Of a DNA stretch of 64,000 nucleotides, positions 58,056 to 64,000 are shown piece by piece. The position numbers and the translations under genes were made by a program. Source of the DNA: Duganella sp. (GTDB lineage: Bacteria; Pseudomonadota; Gammaproteobacteria; Burkholderiales; Burkholderiaceae_D). Positions within the stretch are counted from its first letter, which is position 1, and every line of letters begins with the position of its first letter. The stretch lies in assembly GCA_026225475.1 (NCBI GenBank), contig JAMFSU010000053.1, forward strand, positions 89,832 through 153,831, in the 5' to 3' direction. The notes beneath the pieces are model-generated. The model had not been told where the DNA came from, did no database searches, and saw only the letters and a program-made list of their open reading frames with translations.

Positions 58056-58225
58056 GCTGAGTAAAATCGACAGAAGTATGAGGAAATTAAATATAATTTT
58101 CTCCGCGCCAACGAAATAGTAAATGTTATTCGTCTACGTCATCGCAGCAGTACTACACTGACAACGTTTTTATGATTGGAGCGTATCAGATATTTGCTGA
58201 AAGAAAAATCAATAATTACGCAGTG

Positions 58226-58576
58226 CTAGTACGAAAGTGTAATTCCAACCACATCGCCAGCATTGCCGGCATTAAGATTTTGGCCGTTGGAGGCGGTGCT
58301 GAAGACCGGCACACTTTGTTGGCTACCGTCGCTGATCAGTTGACGGCTGGTAGCAGTCGTGCTGGCATCAAGGCTGATGGTGTAGGCCGTGCCGCTGGAG
58401 CAGTTCACGCCGACGCGCGCAGTAGCGGCACTGGCCAATGGCAGGGAGGCGCTTTGCACGCTGCAGGTAGAAGTAACAATAGCAGACACCGACAGATTGC
58501 CAGTCGATGTCGCTGCCTGAGCCAGGCCACTGACACTGAAGGTAAATACTGCTGCGATGATCGCTATTTTTTTCAT
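58226..58576 (-). CDS. Compact SCPU domain pilus subunit (first gene of the cluster)
   Basis: 116-residue secreted subunit with signal peptide MKKIAIIAAVFTFSVSGLAQA and a short SCPU-like domain: GNLSVSAIVTSTCSVQSASLPL, cysteine pair in STCSV and VNCSSGTAY, ending VVGITLSY. It lacks the middle region of about 50 residues (LYRD to YGRI) of the other pilins. By position it corresponds to CsuA/B, the major shaft protein. A palindrome lies 65 bp upstream of its start. Confidence 0.75.
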   Translation of the reverse strand: MKKIAIIAAVFTFSVSGLAQAATSTGNLSVSAIVTSTCSVQSASLPLASAATARVGVNCSSGTAYTISLDASTTATSRQLISDGSQQSVPVFSTASNGQNLNAGNAGDVVGITLSY

Positions 58577-58640
58577 ATTATGTTGGTAGTAATGCTAATT
58601 TATGTTCCGTGTTTTATTGGAGTCTATTATAGAATCGGTT

Positions 58641-58676
58641 TAAGGAATTTCCTGAGTTGACTTCGGGATTTTCTGG
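58641..58676. promoter_or_regulatory. Palindromic motif plus degenerate copy upstream of the first pilin
   Basis: TAAGGAATTTCCTGA at 58641-58655 (14 of 15 to the motif at 63135) and a weaker copy at 58662-58676 (10 of 15), centres 21 bp apart, so on the same helix face. It lies 65 bp upstream of the compact pilin. The rest of the 581-bp gap to the kinase gene (58577-59157) is AT-rich and holds no other feature I can support. Confidence 0.5.
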
Positions 58677-59157
58677 TTTCATGCAAAAAATGTCTGCGGT
58701 AATCAACGTTTTGATAGCGATATGAAAACATTTCGTGTGGAAAATGAAACTTAATTTTTCGGGAAAATGTAAGAAAAACAAAAACCTCCGGAAAATTGTT
58801 AAATTGCAAAGTAAGAAATATATCTAGTCGTACTTGTCGGTCGTGTTTTGCAAGAGGGGAAAATTGCATCGGCATTAGGGCGGTGTTGCTAGCAAATGGC
58901 AACCAGGTTTGTCGACATGACATCAACTGCTGCTTGCGTCAATAGTCGCTGCATTTTTTTGCTTGTGCGCACAATGAATGCGCCAAGTAGCGCACACAAC
59001 AACAGTGTTAGATGTTGCACAACATCTTTTTCAATGGGCGGGCAGTTGCATCTAGAACGTAACCGAAAAGCATTCATTAAAGTGAATTTTCACGGCAGGA
59101 AGAAAGTGCTCGGTGCCTGCTCAACATTGTTGAGGCTTATCGAAATTCACCAATACG

Positions 59158-60921
59158 ATGCCGATATTAACTAAGAAAACATCGACGATTTCCTTGACGG
59201 GGGCCTTCTTTTTGGTCGCCATGGCGTTGACCGTTGCGGCTGCGCTGTTTTCCTATCGCGGTGTCATGGAAATCGCAAAGCGCAGCGCCGAAGAACAGCG
59301 TACGCATCATGTTTTGTTGCGTATGGAAGAAACGCATTCCACGCTGCGCGATCTGGTATCGAGTGCGCGTGGCTATGCTCTGTCCGGCCGTCATGAATAT
59401 TTGCTCAGTTTCGAGCTTGACCGGAACATCTTGTTCGAGATGCTGGACGGCTTGCGGGTTGCCTTGCGTAATCAGCAAGGGCAGCTCGACAAGTTGGCGC
59501 AATTGAGTACGGCTATTGCCAGACGCGTTGAAATGTCACGTACGCTCATCGAAGCCGATCGCAGTGTCAAGATCGACAATGTCGACGAGCACGGACGCGA
59601 CTTGAGCGAGGATATCCGCAAGCAGTTTGTCGCACTCAAAGACGCTGAGCAGCAGTTATTGCAAGTACAGGTGACTGGCAGCAGAGCCAGCATGGAAGCA
59701 GCGCTGCTGGCAATCATCGGTGCCGCGGCATTGAGTGCGGCGGTATTGGTGGCGGTGTATTTGCGTTTGCGGCGTGAAATTCTCAGCCGCAAGGAGACCT
59801 TGCTGCGCGCGCAACTGGCCGAGACGGATGCCGATGCGCTCTATAACCATGCACCCTGCGGCTATCACTCGATCAACGAACAAACGCATTTGATTACCCG
59901 CATCAATGATACCGAGCTGACCTGGCTCGGCTATCGGCGCGAGCAAGTAGTGGGGAAGATGTCCCAGACAGATTTGATGACGGTCGCGAGTGCCAGCGCC
60001 TACGGTCGAGAAGTGCGACCGCGTATCTTAGCGGGCAAGGTGGTCAGCAAGGTCGAGCTGGAATATCGTCATGCCGACAGCAGCCAGTTTGCGGTCATGA
60101 TCAGCATCAGCAGCAGTGTGTCGCATCACAGTGGTGCGCTGCTCAGTCATTACGTCGTGCACGATATCGCCGAACGGCGTCGCGCCCAGCAGCAGATCGA
60201 GCAACTTAATGCCAGCCTGAAGCGGCACGCGCTGCAATTGACCAATATCAATAAGGAACTGGAGAGCTTTTCTTATTCGGTATCGCATGACTTGCGCGCA
60301 CCGTTGCGCGCCATTTCAGGTTATGCGCTGATGCTGGAGGAAGATTATGGAGATGCGCTAGGCGATAAAGGTCAGGAAATGCTGCAAGTGGTTGGTAAGA
60401 ACGTCAAGAAAATGGATACGCTGATCAACGACTTGCTCAAGTTGTCCAAATCGACCACTGCTGAACTGACGCTCAACAGCTTTTCCATGCATGAGCAAGT
60501 CAAGCAGGCAGTGGCAACATTGCGGGCCGACCACAGCAAGATCGATTTCGTCATTGAACCGCTGGAAAATGCACCTGCCAATCAAGCCCTGCTGGCCCAG
60601 GTATGGGAAAACCTGCTGAGCAATGCCGTCAAGTTCAGTGCCAAAACCGAGCAGCCGCAAATACGGATTAGTGCTCAAGTAACGCCGCAGGAAGTCGTTT
60701 ATCAGGTACAAGACAACGGCATCGGTTTCGACATGCGTTATGTACACAAATTATTTGGTACCTTCCAGCGCCTGCACCGGCAGGAGGAATATTCCGGTAC
60801 CGGTATCGGACTGGCGTTGGTGCAACGCATCGTGGTAAGGCATGGCGGGAGGGTATGGGCGGAAAGCACCGCCGGCCAGGGTGCCAGGTTTTATTTTGCT
60901 TTGCCAAGGACGGCGCTTTGA
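59158..60921 (+). CDS. CHASE3-PAS sensor histidine kinase
   Basis: 587 residues. A first membrane helix at about 13-33, a periplasmic CHASE3 domain (about 40-175, four-helix, LRDLVSSARGYALSGRHEYLLSF), a second helix at 182-203, a PAS domain at about 222-340 (LYNHAPCGYHSINEQ), then HisKA with H377 in SYSVSHDLRAPLRAI and a HATPase domain (LLSNAVKFSA, DNGIGFD, GTGIGLALV). The catalytic half resembles bacteriophytochrome-type kinases. It starts the plus-strand signalling cluster that faces away from the pilus genes. Confidence 0.88.
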   Translation: MPILTKKTSTISLTGAFFLVAMALTVAAALFSYRGVMEIAKRSAEEQRTHHVLLRMEETHSTLRDLVSSARGYALSGRHEYLLSFELDRNILFEMLDGLRVALRNQQGQLDKLAQLSTAIARRVEMSRTLIEADRSVKIDNVDEHGRDLSEDIRKQFVALKDAEQQLLQVQVTGSRASMEAALLAIIGAAALSAAVLVAVYLRLRREILSRKETLLRAQLAETDADALYNHAPCGYHSINEQTHLITRINDTELTWLGYRREQVVGKMSQTDLMTVASASAYGREVRPRILAGKVVSKVELEYRHADSSQFAVMISISSSVSHHSGALLSHYVVHDIAERRRAQQQIEQLNASLKRHALQLTNINKELESFSYSVSHDLRAPLRAISGYALMLEEDYGDALGDKGQEMLQVVGKNVKKMDTLINDLLKLSKSTTAELTLNSFSMHEQVKQAVATLRADHSKIDFVIEPLENAPANQALLAQVWENLLSNAVKFSAKTEQPQIRISAQVTPQEVVYQVQDNGIGFDMRYVHKLFGTFQRLHRQEEYSGTGIGLALVQRIVVRHGGRVWAESTAGQGARFYFALPRTAL

Positions 60922-60955
60922 TCGTACCCGGTAGCAAACTCTATTTAGGATTTCT

Positions 60956-62413
60956 ATGAGCATTCCATTACGCGTGTTGTTTGTGGAGGATATGGAAGAA
61001 GACGTCATCCTGATGGTGCGCGAACTCAAACGCGGCGGCTTCGAACCGACCTGGCTGCGGGTCGAGACCGAACCTGACATGGAACAGGCCTTGCGTGACA
61101 AATGGGACATTGTCATCTCGGATTACTCGATGCCGATGTTCAGCGCGGTCGATGCGCTGGAACTGGTCAAGCGGCAGAGCGATCAGATTCCCTTCATCAT
61201 CGTCTCCGGCGCTATCGGTGAGCAGACCGCGGTTGAAGTGATGAAGGCCGGTGCACAGGATTATTTTCTCAAGAGCAGCATTGCGCGTCTGCCGATTGCC
61301 GTCGAACGCGAATTGCGCGACGCGCTGGTACGCCGCAAACAGCGCGCCAGCGCCGCAGCCCTACGCGAAATGCAAGCACGCTTCTATGCCTTCATGAACA
61401 CCGCACCCATGCCGGCCTGGATCAAGGACGCCGATTTACGCTACCTGTACGTCAATCCGGCGCAATCAGCTTTTTTCGGCATGACGCCAAGCGACATGAT
61501 CGGCATGTCCGATTTTGATCTGATGTCCAGCGGCGCGGCACAAAATACCGAAGCCAATGACCGCATGATCCTGCAGACCAATCGCGAGATGCATACCCAG
61601 GAAACGGTCTTTGATGCCAATCACAATCCCAAGATCATGGACATGGTGCGTTTTCCGATCGGCAGTGACGGCAAGATACTGGCCGCCGGTCTGGCCATGG
61701 ATGTGACTGAACACGTGAATTCGCAAAAGGAACTTGAACAGTCCGTGCAGCGTCAGAAAATCCTGGCCAGTCGTGTCATCGAAGTGCAGGAACGTGAGCG
61801 TCAGCATCTTGCCCGCGGTCTGCATGACGATGTCGGGCAGTCGCTGACCGCGCTCAAGATCAATCTGGAAACGATCAAGAAAACCGGTTCGCTGGAAGGC
61901 CCTTCGTTACAGAATGGCATCGATATCGTCAGTTCGGTGCTGTCGCAAGTGCGCAGTCTCTCGCTCGATCTACGGCCGCCGCAACTGGACAATCTAGGCT
62001 TGATTGCGACCTTGCGTTCCTACGTGGAAAACAAGTCGCAGTTGGCCAACGTCAAAGGCTGGTTTGAAAGCTCGTCGCTGACGGAACAATTGCATCCCGA
62101 TATCGAAAACACTTGTTTTCGTATTGTGCAAGAAGCGGTCACCAATATCTTGCGCCATGCCAAGGCCGGCAATATCTGGGTTCAGGTCGGTCAGCGGCAA
62201 GGCCAGTTGCATGTCAGCATCCGTGATGACGGCAAGGGCTTCGATATTGAACAGGCTCGCAGCAATGCCATTTCGGGCATCAGTTTTGGTTTGCTCAATA
62301 TGGAGGAACGTGCCGTGCTGGTGGGCGGCAATATGGATATCACATCGGCGCCTGATGCCGGTGTTGAAATCGTTTTTCAATTACCAGTAGCACCTGTGAT
62401 GCGGAGGGCATGA
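60956..62413 (+). CDS. Receiver-PAS-HisKA_3 histidine kinase
   Basis: 485-residue soluble protein. Residues 5-125 are a receiver domain with D56 (DIVISDYSMP); 140-255 a PAS domain (FYAFMNTAPMPAWIKDADLRYLYVN); then a coiled stretch and a NarX-type HisKA_3 domain with H290 in ARGLHDDVGQSLTALK and a HATPase domain (EAVTNILRHAKA, DDGKGFD, GLLNMEERA). The receiver could be fed by the upstream kinase, making a relay. It overlaps the downstream NarL-type regulator by 4 bp (ATGA), its likely phosphorylation partner. Confidence 0.88.
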   Translation: MSIPLRVLFVEDMEEDVILMVRELKRGGFEPTWLRVETEPDMEQALRDKWDIVISDYSMPMFSAVDALELVKRQSDQIPFIIVSGAIGEQTAVEVMKAGAQDYFLKSSIARLPIAVERELRDALVRRKQRASAAALREMQARFYAFMNTAPMPAWIKDADLRYLYVNPAQSAFFGMTPSDMIGMSDFDLMSSGAAQNTEANDRMILQTNREMHTQETVFDANHNPKIMDMVRFPIGSDGKILAAGLAMDVTEHVNSQKELEQSVQRQKILASRVIEVQERERQHLARGLHDDVGQSLTALKINLETIKKTGSLEGPSLQNGIDIVSSVLSQVRSLSLDLRPPQLDNLGLIATLRSYVENKSQLANVKGWFESSSLTEQLHPDIENTCFRIVQEAVTNILRHAKAGNIWVQVGQRQGQLHVSIRDDGKGFDIEQARSNAISGISFGLLNMEERAVLVGGNMDITSAPDAGVEIVFQLPVAPVMRRA

Positions 62414-63066
62414 CCATGTTGACACGAATCTTGCTGGCGGATGACCATGCGCTGGTGCGCAGCGGCATACGTTCCTTGCTGACCGCCATGCCAGGTATCG
62501 AAGTGGTGGGCGAGGCCGATGATGGCAATGCGGCTATCGAGATGACAGAAAAGTACAAGCCCGATGTGGTGGTCATGGATATCGCCATGAAAGGCATGAA
62601 TGGCCTGGAGGCGGTGCGCCGTTTGCGGGCTGACTTTCCTACCACCAAGTTTTTGATGCTGTCGATGTATGGCAGTGAAGAATATGTAATGCAGGCGCTC
62701 AATGCCGGCGCCAATGGGTATCTGTTCAAGGATTCAGCCGCCTACGAACTGGAAAAGGCGCTCACGGAAGTGATTCATGGTAGGCAATACCTTGATTCGC
62801 ACATTTCCAAAGACGCGCTTGATCTTTACATGAAGAAGGTAGCACTCGATGGCACCCCGGTGGAAGTGCTGACGCCACGCCAGCGCGAAATTCTGCAACT
62901 GATTGCCGAGGGCAACAATACCAAGGAAATCGCCTACCGCCTCAATGTCAGCGCCAAGACCATCGAGACCCATCGTGCGCAATTGATGGAGCGTCTGGAA
63001 ATCCGCGATATCCCTGGATTGGTGCGCTATGCCATCCGCACTGGGCTAACGACTTCCGATAAATGA
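62410..63066 (+). CDS. NarL/FixJ-type response regulator
   Basis: 218 residues: receiver with D57 (VVVMDIAMKG) and LuxR-type helix-turn-helix near residues 150-210 (LTPRQREILQLIAEGNNTKEIAYRLNVSAKTIETHRAQL). The start overlaps the kinase stop (ATGA); ATG 62416 is a second option. HisKA_3 kinases normally pair with this class. It is the only DNA-binding protein in the signalling/pilus region and thus the best candidate for binding the repeated palindrome. Confidence 0.9.
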   Translation: MTMLTRILLADDHALVRSGIRSLLTAMPGIEVVGEADDGNAAIEMTEKYKPDVVVMDIAMKGMNGLEAVRRLRADFPTTKFLMLSMYGSEEYVMQALNAGANGYLFKDSAAYELEKALTEVIHGRQYLDSHISKDALDLYMKKVALDGTPVEVLTPRQREILQLIAEGNNTKEIAYRLNVSAKTIETHRAQLMERLEIRDIPGLVRYAIRTGLTTSDK

Positions 63067-63134
63067 CACGGAATTCAGAAAATCACACAAAAGCCAAGGG
63101 AAATACGGCAGAATCCGGAAACTTCGCCGTAGGC

Positions 63135-63149
63135 TCAGGAATTTCCTGA
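63135..63149. promoter_or_regulatory. Perfect 15-bp palindrome TCAGGAATTTCCTGA
   Basis: Seven-base arms around a central T, lying 175 bp upstream of the stand-alone receiver gene and 68 bp past the NarL-type gene. Related copies occur at 58641 and at 54522-54568 ahead of pilin genes. The arm sequence resembles NarL/RcsB-type dyads. Confidence 0.5.
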
Positions 63150-63323
63150 TAGACATTGTTGTCGTTTGTGCCACACTGTAATCGCTAACCTTATACTGCG
63201 AATGTTCAAAAAATGGATATACTCAATGTCGGTTCAGCCCTGATGGGGCCTGACATTGCGTCATATTGCACAGCAGTCAATGAGAATGTTCAAAGGCACT
63301 ATTTTTGAGAAGGCGATGTATTC

Positions 63324-63755
63324 ATGGAGCAGATGGATATCATGTTGGTGGACGACAGCCCGGAAGTTGCGGAGCTGACGCGTATTGCTCTCGAAACCAA
63401 GAAACTGGCCGACAGAATGACCTGGTTCAGCGATGCCGAAGAGGCTGCTGACTTCATGTTTGCCAATACCGGTTTTGCCGAACGTAAAGACGTGCATCCG
63501 CGCCTGATTCTGCTGGATCTGCATCTCCCCTTGATGAGTGGTCATGACTTGCTCAAGATCATCAAATCGAATGCCGTCACGGCGCACATTCCCGTGCTCA
63601 TGTTTTCTTCCTCTGATGATCAGCGCGATATCCTGCTGAGTTATCAGCTCGGTGCCAATGGTTATCTGATGAAATCGTCTGATCCGCGCGAGTTTATCGG
63701 CAGTGTGGCCGATGCTGGTGTGTATTGGGTCAATCGCAACAAGACCGTGCGATGA
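63324..63755 (+). CDS. Stand-alone receiver protein (Rcp1/CheY-like)
   Basis: 143-residue single receiver domain without DNA-binding part. Acidic pocket in MLVDDSPEV, phospho-acceptor D65 (LILLDLHLP), and K in YLMKSSDPREF. Such receivers often pair with bacteriophytochrome-type kinases like the one encoded at 59158-60921. It has its own 257-bp upstream region, holding the perfect palindrome. Start ATG 63324 has AGAAGG upstream. Confidence 0.85.
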   Translation: MEQMDIMLVDDSPEVAELTRIALETKKLADRMTWFSDAEEAADFMFANTGFAERKDVHPRLILLDLHLPLMSGHDLLKIIKSNAVTAHIPVLMFSSSDDQRDILLSYQLGANGYLMKSSDPREFIGSVADAGVYWVNRNKTVR

Positions 63756-63869
63756 AGTGGATGCTTTGGTCGTAATGGAAATGTCGGTTGCTGCTTGATG
63801 CTGTTCTTTTAAAAAAAGCCTGCTTTTTCTTGGTTTTCTTAGTTGCTGATGCTTTGTTCTCTTCGGACA

Positions 63870-64000
63870 ACCTAGCCGGGGGCGGCCCGGCAGCCGCTCA
63901 CTTTCTTTGGTCTCGCCCAAAGATAAGTAAGCAAAGAAAGGCGACCGCTACTGCATCGCCCCTGCGGGGTTCCCGGCGCTGTGGCGCAAGCATCGGGAGA
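63870..64000. repeat. Probable dispersed intergenic repeat at the window end
   Basis: GC-rich, gene-free sequence with an inverted repeat (CTTTCTTTG at 63901-63909 and CAAAGAAAG at 63932-63940) and the AAGTAAGCAAAGAAAGG block that I recall from repeated intergenic elements in beta- and gammaproteobacteria. Only one copy is in this window, so repetition is from memory, not seen. Confidence 0.4.

Noticed and set aside
63261..63920. Minus-strand frame of about 220 residues at the window end
   Set aside because: It is antisense to the confirmed receiver gene and starts in the probable intergenic repeat.

Overview
The window looks like core chromosome of a betaproteobacterium of the order Burkholderiales, most likely Oxalobacteraceae (Herminiimonas/Janthinobacterium-like). 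This rests on gene content and protein style: Burkholderia-type QueE, hpnC/D/E squalene genes, a RegB/RegA pair, CreA, DUF4936, a tig-clpP-clpX-lon block and moderate GC. The species call is inference. I saw no transposase, integrase, phage gene or CRISPR array.

Region 1 (0-12 kb) is housekeeping: queE-queD-tadA-ldcA, a DUF1439 protein, a YbiT-type ABC-F ATPase, nadA-nadC, a MASE1 membrane sensor without an output domain, a small monooxygenase-like protein, then nadB and purT on the other strand. Region 2 (12-22 kb) is transport and catabolism: a split AtuA/DUF1446 pair with a CitMHS carrier and a divergent LysR regulator, an MHS-family symporter, a DnaQ-like exonuclease, three small enzymes and dctA. 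After dctA lies a 0.5-kb gene-free stretch with three strong hairpins and one sRNA-like element whose loop is an anti-Shine-Dalgarno sequence.

Region 3 (22-34 kb) holds NRDE, DUF4936 and ygfZ facing mltG-tmk-holB, then a Fur-boxed TonB siderophore receptor, the RegB/RegA redox two-component pair (regB probably leaderless), tatD and an exported ankyrin protein. Region 4 (34-44 kb) holds an FMN alpha-hydroxy acid dehydrogenase, the squalene genes (hpnD, a YxeA-like gene and hpnE together; hpnC 5 kb away), an HDOD protein, dbpA, initiator tRNA-Met, a tandem pair of small exported basic proteins, tRNA-Leu, DUF1653 and creA. Region 5 (44.6-51.5 kb) is the protein-quality-control block tig, clpP, clpX and lon, then tRNA-Val and tRNA-Asp.

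Region 6 (51.5-64 kb) is the most interesting. A PepSY membrane protein is followed by an archaic (Csu-like) chaperone-usher pilus cluster on the minus strand: compact SCPU subunit, chaperone, usher and three more SCPU subunits, with no recognisable two-domain tip adhesin. Upstream of it lies a signalling cluster: a CHASE3-PAS histidine kinase, a receiver-PAS-HisKA_3 kinase, a NarL/FixJ regulator and a stand-alone receiver. A 15-bp palindrome, or degenerate copies of it, occurs upstream of two pilus genes and upstream of the stand-alone receiver. This suggests that the adjacent NarL-type regulator controls the pilus and part of its own cluster. The pilus chaperone also lacks any ATG, GTG or TTG start that would include its signal peptide. 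The window ends in what looks like a dispersed intergenic repeat.
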